From positions 108,221 through 172,220 of the forward strand of contig JAEWKK010000020.1 of the NCBI GenBank assembly GCA_023386045.1: a stretch of 64,000 nt of DNA. Direction: 5' to 3'. The translations under genes were made by a program, and so were the position numbers. A model generated the notes under the pieces. It did no database searches. It saw only the letters and a list, made by a program, of their open reading frames with translations, and was not told the DNA's origin. Source of the stretch: Bacteroidota bacterium (GTDB lineage Bacteria > Bacteroidota > Bacteroidia > Chitinophagales > Chitinophagaceae). Below are positions 54,463-63,800 of the stretch, piece by piece. Each line of letters opens with the position of its first letter. Position 1 is the first letter of the stretch.

Positions 54463-55787
54463 ACTTTTGCCGCAAAAGAAGCTTTGGTGTAATAGAGGCA
54501 GATCATCAGAAAGGCTCCATAAAAAGGTAGACAGGGAATTTTGTAGCGGGATAATGCACCGAAATTTCCAGAAGATACTCCCACTGCAAAGGCAAATATT
54601 AAAGAAAAGGTGAGGCAGAAGATCACGGTTGGATTTTTCATGAACTTCCTTAGTTTGATCTTCCGGTCGAGGATTATCTTCAGTGTAAGATAAAAAAAGG
54701 CAAGTGCTTCTAGTGCAGATAAGGCTACAATCACCTTACTAATCTCCCAGGGGAACGGCCTGAATAAAGTAACAATGATACCGGCAGGTAATTTTTGCAA
54801 AGTACTTCCAATACTGCCGTCAAATTCTCCAATATTATAGGACGATCCTTCATCACCCGAAGCATACATGATCCAGTCACGGGTTATATCTGCGGTCTTA
54901 CTGATGTTCTCTAGTGAGTAGCGGTTCATTTCAGTAGCAAAGACTGTAGTAAATAAATAGAATCCTCCAACAGTTACTCCGATAAAGATCAGGTTTACAA
55001 GGAAGCGCATTCCTCCCGATTTGATCTTATGCGAATAGGTTAACAACAGCCATAAACTTAAAGCAGGGACAAAGGCCAATAGAATATACAGTTTCACTGT
55101 CGCCACTAGGTAAAAAGAAAAACCCAGCATTAAAATGTTTTTGATGCTGAAATCTCTGTTAACGAAGATTCTGAAAGTGCAGTAAGTAAGCCATCCCAGT
55201 CCAAACATACAGATCGTATCCTTGAAAATGGCAGAGCCCCAAATTACAGTTGACGGAATAAATAGAAATGCAATGGCCAGTTCCTTATGCAAGACAGGAT
55301 AGATCTGTACAAAAGCTTTGTACATTGCCCATATGCCTGTATAGGCAATAAAGGCAAACATCAAGGCGATGGGGATATAGGTGGTGCCGTTCAAAAGGCC
55401 AAGTATAGAGCCTGCCACTGCAACAGTGTAAGAAGCTGGATCATTATACCATTCCAACTGGCTGGCATATTCATATAGTTTGGGGTTGTTTTCAGGCGAA
55501 CTTCTAAAGATTAATTGCACCCAAGTTTCAAATGAATCTGAAAAAGAAGAGTTAATGATCTTGCTATGGGCGAAATAATTATATGTGTCGCCACCCTGGT
55601 AATAATATTCATAGATTAAAGCTATTATGATGGCGCCACAAAATTTAGCAAGTAGTCCAGGTAAATAATAACGCCTTAAGACATTTCCTTTTGGATATTT
55701 TTTGTCTCGGTACCTTTTAGCAAAATAGATCAATATACCCAGGTAAATAGGCGTTAGAACCAGGTCCCAAATAGTTAAATGCTGCAC
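54429..55787 (-). CDS. Multi-TM membrane protein, candidate Wzy polymerase
   Basis: This 452-residue protein with about 10-11 hydrophobic segments matches no family I can name with certainty. A periplasmic loop with YYQGGDTYNYFAHS follows the second or third TM, and a large loop (about 295-330) precedes the last four TMs. That layout resembles EpsG/Wzy-like polymerases and some GT-C enzymes. No other polymerase candidate is in the locus. It is on the minus strand, so it would be transcribed apart from the main operon. Confidence 0.6.
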   Translation of the reverse strand: MQHLTIWDLVLTPIYLGILIYFAKRYRDKKYPKGNVLRRYYLPGLLAKFCGAIIIALIYEYYYQGGDTYNYFAHSKIINSSFSDSFETWVQLIFRSSPENNPKLYEYASQLEWYNDPASYTVAVAGSILGLLNGTTYIPIALMFAFIAYTGIWAMYKAFVQIYPVLHKELAIAFLFIPSTVIWGSAIFKDTICMFGLGWLTYCTFRIFVNRDFSIKNILMLGFSFYLVATVKLYILLAFVPALSLWLLLTYSHKIKSGGMRFLVNLIFIGVTVGGFYLFTTVFATEMNRYSLENISKTADITRDWIMYASGDEGSSYNIGEFDGSIGSTLQKLPAGIIVTLFRPFPWEISKVIVALSALEALAFFYLTLKIILDRKIKLRKFMKNPTVIFCLTFSLIFAFAVGVSSGNFGALSRYKIPCLPFYGAFLMICLYYTKASFAAKVHSNKLKNLPA

Positions 55788-55841
55788 GGGACGAAAATAG
55801 GAGATAATCTTTATTCCTTCCCTTTTTAAAGGATAGCTATA

Positions 55842-56702
55842 TTAATGAAGTTCAAGTCTCTTAGCTACTTCTTGCGTGCAAACCAGCACATTAAAATCAT
55901 CCGACTTTCCCATTTCCTTCATTCTTTTAACTGTATTGTTCTTTTCATCGATAGAATAATATTGGTAAGGCGTATCCTTTAAAATTTCCTTCAGCCTTTC
56001 GCCGATATTTTCATCCAGCACTTCTATGAGCATGGTGGGCCATGACTTACTGAGGGTGTTTTGCAATCCTTCAATTACTTCAGGTTCGTGACGTTCTACA
56101 TCGATTTTTATGAGATCAGGCACGATGTTGTGTTCCTCATTGAACCTGTCAAGGGTGATTGTTTCCACTTCCTGTTGAATTTTATTAGAGCAGGACTGAT
56201 GGTTTTTATTGAGGCTGGATCCATATGAAAAATTAGGATCATCAATATAAAAGCTTGCCTTGCCATTGTTATTGGAAGCTGCCAGATCATAAGCTTTGAT
56301 GGACAGCTTATTCAGTTTAAGATTTTCTTGTAGTCTTTTGTACACGCCATTTAATGGCTCAAAAGCATAAATGTCAGCGGATGGATTCACTGCCCCTGCT
56401 ATCAGAGAATAGATGCCAGTGTTGGCACCAACATCCAAAATGGTATGTGCAGATTTTGAAAGTTGCATCCATAATTTTAGAGATACCGATTCCCATTGTT
56501 TTAGTCCTCCCCAGAACAATTCATTTTCAAGTGCAAAACCATAATGGTTGATGGTAAAGCCCCGGCCGATATTTACCTTAAAAGGACCTTTGAAAGAAAG
56601 GTGCTGGTAAATCTTTTGGGGTATATTCAAAGGCCTGATAATAGAAAATACTTCCTTTTTCAAAGGCAGACCATCGTATATCTGTTTGATTATTTTTTTC
56701 AC
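55842..56702 (-). CDS. FkbM-family methyltransferase
   Basis: The 286-residue SAM-dependent enzyme has LDVGANTGIYSLIAG (about 91-105), the YAFEPLNGVYKRLQENL block and the LIKIDVERHEPEVIEGL core of FkbM enzymes. FkbM proteins often O-methylate sugars of surface glycans. It lies upstream of the candidate polymerase on the same strand (54 bases between them) and closes the polysaccharide locus. Confidence 0.85.
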   Translation of the reverse strand: MKKIIKQIYDGLPLKKEVFSIIRPLNIPQKIYQHLSFKGPFKVNIGRGFTINHYGFALENELFWGGLKQWESVSLKLWMQLSKSAHTILDVGANTGIYSLIAGAVNPSADIYAFEPLNGVYKRLQENLKLNKLSIKAYDLAASNNNGKASFYIDDPNFSYGSSLNKNHQSCSNKIQQEVETITLDRFNEEHNIVPDLIKIDVERHEPEVIEGLQNTLSKSWPTMLIEVLDENIGERLKEILKDTPYQYYSIDEKNNTVKRMKEMGKSDDFNVLVCTQEVAKRLELH

Positions 56703-56868
56703 GCAGGCAATATAGGAGATAATTATGATTATTTGTAATTAGTAGGGTATGGTTCATAGTCTATAGTCCATGGATCAATCTTCATTGCCTCCCCACTGTA
56801 AAGTTCTTACCGTATAACCTACTTCTACCTGTAAAGTTATTTTAGTACAAGTCAGTACATTCGTTGGA

Positions 56869-56967
56869 CGTTCATCCTACAATCATCCTACAATGAACGT
56901 ACGTTCAGCCTACGTTCAACCTTCGATGATCCTTCGTTCATCCTTCGATCAACCACCAATCAATTTC
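56869..56967. repeat. Tandem array with 11-bp period, 9 units
   Basis: Nine consecutive 11-base units start with CGTTCATCCTA and vary mostly in positions 2-6 (CAATCATCCTA, CGTTCAGCCTA, CGTTCAACCTT, CGATGATCCTT and so on). A perfect 12-bp palindrome, GAACGTACGTTC, spans units 3 and 4 (56895-56906). The array is in the divergent gap 56703-57357. The rest of this gap shows no convincing gene; short open stretches on the minus strand near 57050-57190 are too short to call. Confidence 0.8.
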
Positions 56968-57357
56968 TCGACCGAACCTCCCCGTTATGCGCATTGGATT
57001 TTATTTAACAGCGCAACAATAATCCTGCTTCGTTCAGCTTCAGTCCATCGGATGTCAATCATCTATTCACCAATTAAAATTGCAGTTATGCCTAACTCAG
57101 GAAACAATATGGTCACCGCGGGAAGGACTGATAAGTTCAATGACCTGTTGTTCCTGGAATTGATTGGGCATCTTGCCATCGTTTTTCAAGTAAAGTATCT
57201 GTCCTTCATTTATTCAAACATGATGTCCATCTTTGAATTTTACAAGTTCCCGAAATCCCGGAGATCAACTCCCTCTGCAAGGGCAACAGAAGGAATAAAC
57301 CATTTTAAACACCTGACCCAAACCTATGTATTTTATTTTGTATATTGCTCGCAGCTT

Positions 57358-59121
57358 ATGAGACTATCAATCATTACCCTTAGCCTGTTATTATCATTAC
57401 ACGCTTTCAGCCAGGATGGAACAATTGACCAGACCTTTGGTACCAATGGAGTTTCTTCAACTGAATTTTTCCCTGAACTTACTGATGTGAAACAAATGGT
57501 TGTTCAACCAGACGGCAGAATACTGCAGATGGTAACAATTGAAGAGAGTCCTTTGTCTTTTGTAGTATTTCGCCATCTGGCTAATGGAAATCTCGATAAT
57601 AGTTTTGGAACAGGTGGAAAATTTACTTCCAATTTCAGCGCCTCAACACTTATTAACGACATGATCCTGCAGCCCGATGGTAAGATCCTGCTTTGTGGTC
57701 ATATTTCTTCAGGAGGGGCCGTACATCCGCTAGTTGTAAGATTACATGCAAACGGTATCATAGATAGCAGTTTCGGCTCTGCTGGAAAAAGCATTATATC
57801 TTATTATAGCACCGGCGTTAGCCATGCAATTGGAATTGCATTGCAACAGGATGGCAAAATTGTGGGGTTAACATGCCCAAGTAGTGCACAGACAGTTCAG
57901 CTGGGCCTTTTTCGAATTAATGCTGACGGTTCACTGGACAACAGTTTTGATGGTGATGGAAAATTAATTTCAAACTTGCTGGAGGTAATTCCCAATGATA
58001 GAACCGGAGGAATTAAAGTTCAACCCGATGGAAAGATCGTGATTGTTGCATCAAAATATGTAGGTGCAACTCAACAAATAGGTGTAGCACGTTTTAATAC
58101 TGACGGCAGTTTTGATAACAGTTTTGGAACTAATGGGATTTATATTTCGAATCATCCGGCAGGTATTGTCGGTACCTGTTTAGCTATTCAGCCAGATGGT
58201 AAAATACTGGCTGGCGGCAGCACATATGCTAATTTAGGAGTAACAGGAGATTTTGCTTTAATCCGGTTTACTACAACTGGTCAGCCAGATTCAAGCTTTG
58301 GTACCAACGGTTTTGCTATAACCGATGTTGTATCTGGTTCTGGTGATATTGGATTTGTTATTGCGGTACAGAATGATGGTAAAATTCTTATGTCTGGTGA
58401 TGTAGCCATCATCGCAGTTGGGAGAAATCTTTGTATTTTACGCTTTACCAGCAACGGCTTGCTTGATAATACATTTGGAACCAATGGTAAACTGAGTATT
58501 ACCGAAACCGGGATGTATTCAAATTTTGGTACCATTGGCAGCCAGGGTAATAAAATTATCTTATCGGGTTGCAGCTATGCCTCTTCTTCTTCATCTGAGC
58601 ACCTTGTCGTATTTCGTTTGAATAACTCCTCGGGTTTTTTCAATCCTTTGTGTAACCTAACGGCTCCTGTTATCACCATTTCCGGCAATGTGCTGACTTC
58701 CACAACAGCAGATGCCTACCAATGGTACCTGAATGGGAATCTGATCAGTGGCGCTACTGGTCAGTCTTATACTGCCAGTTCATCAGGCATTTATTCAGTG
58801 GTGATTTCTTCTGGTGTGTGTACCAGTACATTTTCAAATAGTATCAATTATTCGGTTACTGCTGTAGATCCTTCACCAGGTGAAGAAAGATTTACCATTG
58901 CTCCAAATCCTGCCTTTAACAGGATTAATATTCAATTACCGCAGACCGGCAGGTACAAAATCCAAATCTTCAATATGTCGGGGCAGTTGGTATATACAGA
59001 AAACCAGGCGCATTCAACACACACTGTTCATCTTTCATCATTTGCCCAGGGGAAGTACATGGTTCGTATTATCAATACAGATAAAAAGGAAGAGTGGAAG
59101 GGTAGTTTTATGAAACTTTGA
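57358..59121 (+). CDS. Delta-60 repeat protein with T9SS sorting domain
   Basis: This 587-residue secreted protein has a signal peptide (residues 1-18, ending AFSQ). About seven repeats of 55-60 residues follow (about 20-420), each carrying a D-x-S/T-F-G-x-x-G core and a QPDGKI core: the delta-60 / beta-propeller-like repeat. An Ig-like domain (about 435-500, YQWYLNG) and a type A T9SS C-terminal domain starting with IAPNP (about 515-587) complete it. ATG 57358 is chosen because it gives the signal peptide; the open frame runs upstream to 56893 but that part has no protein-like composition. It is probably a surface or extracellular adhesin-like protein. Confidence 0.85.
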   Translation: MRLSIITLSLLLSLHAFSQDGTIDQTFGTNGVSSTEFFPELTDVKQMVVQPDGRILQMVTIEESPLSFVVFRHLANGNLDNSFGTGGKFTSNFSASTLINDMILQPDGKILLCGHISSGGAVHPLVVRLHANGIIDSSFGSAGKSIISYYSTGVSHAIGIALQQDGKIVGLTCPSSAQTVQLGLFRINADGSLDNSFDGDGKLISNLLEVIPNDRTGGIKVQPDGKIVIVASKYVGATQQIGVARFNTDGSFDNSFGTNGIYISNHPAGIVGTCLAIQPDGKILAGGSTYANLGVTGDFALIRFTTTGQPDSSFGTNGFAITDVVSGSGDIGFVIAVQNDGKILMSGDVAIIAVGRNLCILRFTSNGLLDNTFGTNGKLSITETGMYSNFGTIGSQGNKIILSGCSYASSSSSEHLVVFRLNNSSGFFNPLCNLTAPVITISGNVLTSTTADAYQWYLNGNLISGATGQSYTASSSGIYSVVISSGVCTSTFSNSINYSVTAVDPSPGEERFTIAPNPAFNRINIQLPQTGRYKIQIFNMSGQLVYTENQAHSTHTVHLSSFAQGKYMVRIINTDKKEEWKGSFMKL

Positions 59122-59247
59122 CCTGTAGAATTTTTAAATTCATTTACTCTTAGGCATCATTGAGAAATTCATTAGAATTAGAGTTGCAAACCAATCGAGT
59201 GTGAACAAATACGAAGAATTAGGTTAGGCAGTTAAAATTTTCTTCCA

Positions 59248-59799
59248 CTAATAAAGTTCCGGCAATACAGACTTGAAAAACTCATTCCATTTCAACTGTT
59301 GTTGTTGATCCATATGATGTTTGGTTTCTTCATCATACAGTCTTCCCATTTCATGATATTTTTTCGCTACCTGGTCTACAATCTTTTGAAGTTTAACCTG
59401 GAAGTTACTTGCCGTAAAATGTGTTTGCTTCACCTGTTCCAGGATTTCTTTCATGGTGAGGATTCCAAAATTAAAATGCCCCTGCTCGTGGACCAGCAGT
59501 TCATCGGAAACATTTTTCATTCTGGCCCATGATTTCGAAGGGTCGAGTTCCAGGACTACTTCAAAGCCTTCAATGATAACTGAATCCCCGCTAGGCTTTA
59601 TGCTTTTGATCTTCGTCCTGTATTTATATGCAGTATAGGCATGGAAGGTTGAGGTTTTGTCTACTTTCCCGGTAAAATCGCTCCATTGCAATTTGCCATT
59701 GGATGGCTGACCGTTTACAATAATAGTTTGGCCAAATGAAGACTGATGAACCAGTAATATGATCAGGATAGCAAAAACTTTCTTTAATAGAATTTTCAT
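59248..59799 (-). CDS. DUF922 secreted zinc-protease-like protein
   Basis: The 183-residue protein has a signal peptide (residues 1-23, ending SFGQ) and the HExxH motif in VHEQGHFN (about 104-111). LKWSDFTGK near residue 38 is a frequent DUF922 opening. DUF922 proteins are predicted secreted zinc-dependent proteases; no substrate is known. It converges with the delta-60 gene, leaving 126 bases with no clear terminator. Confidence 0.8.
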   Translation of the reverse strand: MKILLKKVFAILIILLVHQSSFGQTIIVNGQPSNGKLQWSDFTGKVDKTSTFHAYTAYKYRTKIKSIKPSGDSVIIEGFEVVLELDPSKSWARMKNVSDELLVHEQGHFNFGILTMKEILEQVKQTHFTASNFQVKLQKIVDQVAKKYHEMGRLYDEETKHHMDQQQQLKWNEFFKSVLPELY

Positions 59800-59998
59800 T
59801 TTTATTCATTAACAGGATCATCTGCCGAACTATCTGTTCGTTTCTTTTCCTTTTTATGGGTGCCAATATAAGCGCCAGATCTTTTATTTAAAATACCCCT
59901 TATGGTTTTGCGCTTTTCTTTCCCGGCAAATCCCTCAGGAAATTCTTATTGGTTCATCGAGAAATAAAATCCCGTCTTCCCCTCTTCCCGGTTACTAC

Positions 59999-60095
59999 TT
60001 ACTTTTTTTCTTAACAAAAAAAGTAACAAAAAAGTCAAGGCGATTTCGACCCGGTATATTTCCTCTATTCATACTTTTCCTCTCCCGAAATCGCC
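59999..60095. repeat. Intergenic hairpin and inverted repeat
   Basis: The 658-bp gap 59800-60457 has no convincing gene; an 89-codon open frame at 60182-60451 has no protein-like signal. TTACTTTTTTT (59999-60009) and AAAAAAAGTAA (60016-60026) form a perfect 11-bp stem with a CTTAAC loop. Just after it GGCGATTTCG (60039-60048) is inverted at 60086-60095. Near the right end, copies of TTACCGTTTT recur at about 60336 and 60362. It looks like an interspersed intergenic repeat. Confidence 0.5.
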
Positions 60096-60457
60096 ATCGG
60101 CGAAACGTCATTCTATCCGGCCATCTTAGGTTAAAGTTCACGCTGCGTGCTACGCTACGTCACTGGAGGCGCTGTTCCCCGTTGGCAGATATTATAGTTG
60201 AAGTGTTCTATAGAAACCCACGGGAAAAGGCGCTGGAACATTTCCTCTTTCTTTCCCGACGAAGTCTCCCCAGCGGTGACATAGCATTGAAAGAATCATC
60301 CGCGGTACTCGTTGTCATGTCTTTATTTCTTACCGTTTTGCCGGTAATCCCTCAAATATCCTTACCGTTTTACCGCCTTACCGGTTATGTTCTTCACCGC
60401 TACAACCCTGTAACCTCATCCTATTTATCCTCGTCCAATCCCTACAAATAAGTTTTC

Positions 60458-61786
60458 ATGAAATATTTATTGGGTCTCCTCTTATCTATTCCAATGTTTT
60501 TGTCCGCTCAGGATTTATCTACTAAAGCTGATGCGCTTCTCAATGCTTATGCGCAGCAGGACCAGTTTTCAGGCACAGTGCTGATCGCGAAAAAAAGTAA
60601 GGTCGTTTTTCTAAAGTCCTATGGAGAAGCCAACCGTGAAAAGAAAATAAAGAACAGTCCTGAAACAGAATACAGAATCGGATCCGTCACCAAGCAGTTT
60701 ACAGCTGCGCTCATCCTGAAGCTGCAGGAAAACAAACTCCTTTCTGTTACAGATCCCTTATCAAAATTTATCCCTGATTATCCCAAGGGCGATTCTGTTC
60801 TTATTGAAAATTTATTGAACCATACATCCGGCATCAAAAGCATTACCACCATGAAGCAATACTATGCGGAATGGATTGGTCAACCGGCCACACTGGAACA
60901 AACTGTATCACGAATCAAGAATGAATCCTATAGTTTTTCTCCGGGCAGCAAATTTGAATACAGCAATTCCAATTATATTCTTTTGAGCTATATCGCGGAA
61001 CTGGCTACTGGCAGATCTTTTAAGCAATTGATGGAGCAGTATATTTTCAAGCCCCTAAAGATGAAACATACTGGAATTGACCTGAATGACCGACAGTCTG
61101 CTTTAAAAGCCATCGGCTACCAGGCCTCACCTGAAAATGAATATGCCTTAGCACGTTTTAATGATATGTCGGTGCTTGCTGGTGCCGGAGCCATGTACAG
61201 CACTGCAGCAGATCTGTATCAATGGGACAGGGCATTGTACCAGACAAAGTTTTTATCTGCAGCCTCACTTCAACAAATGTTACAGCCCAATCGTTTTGGT
61301 TATGGCTTCGGCTGGCAAATTGATACGGTGAAGGGCAGGGTGGAGGTCAGTCATTCGGGTTCGATTGATGGCTATAAATCCAACATCATCCGCTACCCGG
61401 CAGAAGATGTCTGTATCATCTTCCTTTCCAATTATTTTGAGTCTAAGGGTGCACAGATCTCAAAAGCATTGACTTCTCTCGTATTTAACGAGCCCTACGA
61501 ACTGCCGAAGCAAAGGAAATTCATACAATTGACTGTACAGGAAATGCAAAAGCTGGAGGGAACCTATCAAATGGAAAAAGGTCCCCAGGTAAAGGTCTTT
61601 ATTGAAGATGGCATACTCAAAGGCAGGCTGGATCAGCAGCAACCCTTCAAACTTCTCGCTGAATCTGCTACTGCATTTTACATTAAGCCTATCGACACTG
61701 AAGTTCTCTTTCAGTCTGATGCGGATGGAAATATTTCAGAAATGCTGTTTCAGCAGGGTAAGAAGAAGATGGTGTTCAGGAAGTAG
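60458..61786 (+). CDS. Serine hydrolase of the beta-lactamase / class C family
   Basis: The 442-residue secreted protein has a signal peptide (residues 1-18, ending LSAQ). Its catalytic motifs are SVTK (Ser76, Lys79), YSN (Tyr168) and HSGS (His299), the class C / D-alanyl-D-alanine carboxypeptidase-like set. A small C-terminal beta domain (about 350-442) resembles DUF3471-type tails. Such proteins are more often peptidases or esterases than resistance enzymes. Repeat DNA begins within the stop codon (GTTCATAGT at 61786). Confidence 0.87.
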   Translation: MKYLLGLLLSIPMFLSAQDLSTKADALLNAYAQQDQFSGTVLIAKKSKVVFLKSYGEANREKKIKNSPETEYRIGSVTKQFTAALILKLQENKLLSVTDPLSKFIPDYPKGDSVLIENLLNHTSGIKSITTMKQYYAEWIGQPATLEQTVSRIKNESYSFSPGSKFEYSNSNYILLSYIAELATGRSFKQLMEQYIFKPLKMKHTGIDLNDRQSALKAIGYQASPENEYALARFNDMSVLAGAGAMYSTAADLYQWDRALYQTKFLSAASLQQMLQPNRFGYGFGWQIDTVKGRVEVSHSGSIDGYKSNIIRYPAEDVCIIFLSNYFESKGAQISKALTSLVFNEPYELPKQRKFIQLTVQEMQKLEGTYQMEKGPQVKVFIEDGILKGRLDQQQPFKLLAESATAFYIKPIDTEVLFQSDADGNISEMLFQQGKKKMVFRK

Positions 61787-62061
61787 TTCATAGTTTCCAC
61801 CTTCGCTGCTCTGCAGCTTCGGCGGACAATGCATGGTTCATAGTTCATGGTTCATAGTTTTTGGCTAATGGCATATGGCTTATAGCCTGGCTTGAGATCA
61901 AAGCATCTTCATCATTTGCCCTGCATTATTGTTTTGCCGGAACCAAATACTATTAACTATCTGCCATACAAAAGCTTTTTCCTTTAGTACGCCCCTATGA
62001 AGTATGAACTATGATCTATGAACAGTCTCTCTTCCATGAACCATGAACTATGAACTATGAA
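61786..62061. repeat. Inverted 7-bp-unit arrays (TTCATAG class) with no gene inside
   Basis: TTCATAG, TTCATGG and TTCATAG stand in 7-base register at 61837-61857, after an isolated unit at 61786-61794. The complementary side has CTATGAA-type units at about 62003-62023 and four in register at 62034-62061 (CCATGAA, CCATGAA, CTATGAA, CTATGAA). The 140 bases between hold no open frame of note. A shared segment, CCACCTTCGCT..GCTTCGGCGGACA, lies at 61797-61828. Confidence 0.8.
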
Positions 62062-62097
62062 CCATCTCTCCGTCCTTATCTATGATCCTCCTCCCCC

Positions 62098-63582
62098 TCA
62101 ATCAATCTCTATATCCGACAATGACCAGTGCCAGAAAAGATCATTGGTAAAGCTTTGCAGACTGATACGGTACTGGTTCTTTTGCAGCATAACAGCATTG
62201 AATTTCAGGTAGGGATTATCGTATGATGGATAAGGATAGGGATCATTGATAATGATATAAGGAACCTGGTTAATCACCTCGTAACCGGTTAATACTACCA
62301 CATGCTCTGCTCCACTATAGTATTGTTTTCTTGTAGGTGAGATACCGCACAGGATGGGCTTTTGCCGGTCTATGTTGGATTTGATGGTGGAATAATCCAG
62401 CTCATAGCCTTCCTGGCAGGAAAATACCTTTCTTGCTGCGATCCATGAATAATCCTTAAACATGCGAACTGTATTGTAATTGGATCCCGATCCCCTGATA
62501 CAAACATTATTGAAGCAATTGGAATTACAGGGACTGTTATTGAAGATCGATCCAATGATCCCGCATTGAAAATTGCCGTTTGGATTCAGGTTGGGTATTC
62601 CATAATGTTTAAAGATCATTTCACCTGTAGCCAGCCAGCACCAGACCTGTGTCTGTTGCTCCACCGGCGATATTGCCAGCCTGTTGTTTTCTGTATTTGA
62701 AGTATGAAACGATTTGTACTGTGGTGTTGAAATGGGATTGGAATAACTTGCTTTGGTCAGTGTGGCTCCATAATAAAGTTTACCATCCTTGAAATACTGG
62801 TCGATGTCCACAGGTACAAACCCATCGTCGGTTTTTTGGTCAAGATAATCCTGGAATTCTTCTTCAGTGTAGCCCTTCCTGCTATCCCAGGTTTGAGAAT
62901 TCTTTGCCCAGATGCCATTACACAATATTTGGTTACCAAAATTGAAATAACTGACATCGATGGGATAATAATTCAGAGGTGTATTTTGATCAAATTCCTG
63001 CTGGAATTCCACTTCTGATTTACCAAAGGCAATAGAGAGCTGGCCTCTTGGTTCTTTATCAAAGATGCAGGTATACAGGATGGTGTTGCCTGATGTATAC
63101 CCATTGATGTCTTTGGGACTGTAGCCTTTTTTGTCATAGTCAAGGATCATGTTTTTAAGTGCAGATTCGCTCACTCCAATTTCAACAACACCTTCATAAT
63201 TGATCCTTTGCCAGATGGCAGCAAACCTTGCTTCGCCATTAGTTTCTGTCCATACAGCGATATCAACAGGACTTAATCCCCTGCCATTAAAATGTTGGAT
63301 CTGTTCAATGAAAGCCTGCTGGTTCATTCCATACCAGCATGCCCAGTCGTTTATATTTGCTTTGTGCCAGATGCTGGAGACCCTGGGTTCGTTGTAGTAG
63401 TTCACCACATTCAGGTTAACAGGCGCATAACCCCTGTCCTTCATGTCATTCAGGTAATTTCCAAATTCACTCAGGCTATTGTTGCTCCTGCATTCCCATT
63501 GCATCCACTGTGCTTTTGTTGGTAGGGAGTAAAGACTAATGCTGATCAGGAGTAAGCAAAAATGCTTCAGGTACAGATTCAT
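62098..63582 (-). CDS. Secreted papain-like (C70-type) cysteine protease with BTRD1 repeats
   Basis: The 494-residue protein has a signal peptide (1-24, ending PTKAQ). Five repeats of about 50 residues follow (about 28-277), each with a GYxPVxI-type strand and an IWxK-type end, as in bacterial tandem repeat domain 1 / polyglycine-hydrolase-like repeats. The C-terminal papain-like domain has QVWCWLATGEM with Cys315, His427 in GAEHVVVLTGY and Asn446/Asp447 in IINDPYP, matching the AvrRpt2-like C70/C39 fold. Three further Cys pairs (about 340-361) may form disulfides. It is probably secreted to cut an extracellular protein. Confidence 0.8.
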   Translation of the reverse strand: MNLYLKHFCLLLISISLYSLPTKAQWMQWECRSNNSLSEFGNYLNDMKDRGYAPVNLNVVNYYNEPRVSSIWHKANINDWACWYGMNQQAFIEQIQHFNGRGLSPVDIAVWTETNGEARFAAIWQRINYEGVVEIGVSESALKNMILDYDKKGYSPKDINGYTSGNTILYTCIFDKEPRGQLSIAFGKSEVEFQQEFDQNTPLNYYPIDVSYFNFGNQILCNGIWAKNSQTWDSRKGYTEEEFQDYLDQKTDDGFVPVDIDQYFKDGKLYYGATLTKASYSNPISTPQYKSFHTSNTENNRLAISPVEQQTQVWCWLATGEMIFKHYGIPNLNPNGNFQCGIIGSIFNNSPCNSNCFNNVCIRGSGSNYNTVRMFKDYSWIAARKVFSCQEGYELDYSTIKSNIDRQKPILCGISPTRKQYYSGAEHVVVLTGYEVINQVPYIIINDPYPYPSYDNPYLKFNAVMLQKNQYRISLQSFTNDLFWHWSLSDIEID

Positions 63583-63609
63583 GGTTGCGTTGATTTTTTG
63601 AAAAGCAGG

Positions 63610-63640
63610 TAAAGATAATTAGATAAGGTATTGGTGGCAA
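63610..63640 (-). promoter_or_regulatory. Predicted promoter of the cysteine protease gene
   Basis: On the minus strand TTG (63640-63638) is followed after 20 bases by TATCTTTA (63617-63610), one base off the TAnnTTTG element. It lies 28 bases before the start codon. Confidence 0.4.
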
Positions 63641-63654
63641 GTGGGGGTGCAGAG

Positions 63655-63800
63655 TTCATGGTTCATAGATCATAGTTCATAGATCATGGTTCATGGTTCA
63701 TAGTTGGGTCAGTTCACGAGTTCAAAAGTTCACGAGTTTCCACCTTCGCTGAGCTTCGGATCACAAAGTCGGCGGACAAAGCACAAGTTCACGAGTTGAG
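63655..63800. repeat. 7-bp-unit array (TTCATAG class) followed by 8-bp units
   Basis: Seven 7-base units in register (TTCATGG, TTCATAG, ATCATAG, TTCATAG, ATCATGG, TTCATGG, TTCATAG) occupy 63655-63703. Copies of GTTCACGA/GTTCAAAA in 8-base register (about 63712-63738) follow. The CCACCTTCGCT..GCTTCGG..GGCGGACA segment also seen at 61.8 kb comes next (63740-63779). The remaining 63801-64000 shows no gene. Confidence 0.8.

Noticed and set aside
56893..57357. In-frame upstream extension of the delta-60 gene by 155 codons
   Set aside because: It starts inside an 11-bp tandem array, has no family match or signal peptide, and buries a good signal peptide that starts at 57358.
60182..60451. 89-codon open frame as a small gene
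   Set aside because: It lies in repeat-like intergenic DNA, has no recognisable domain and an unusual residue mix.
60458..61786. Antibiotic-resistance beta-lactamase
   Set aside because: The motifs fit the broad class C serine hydrolase family, most of which are peptidases or esterases; nothing points to a resistance enzyme.
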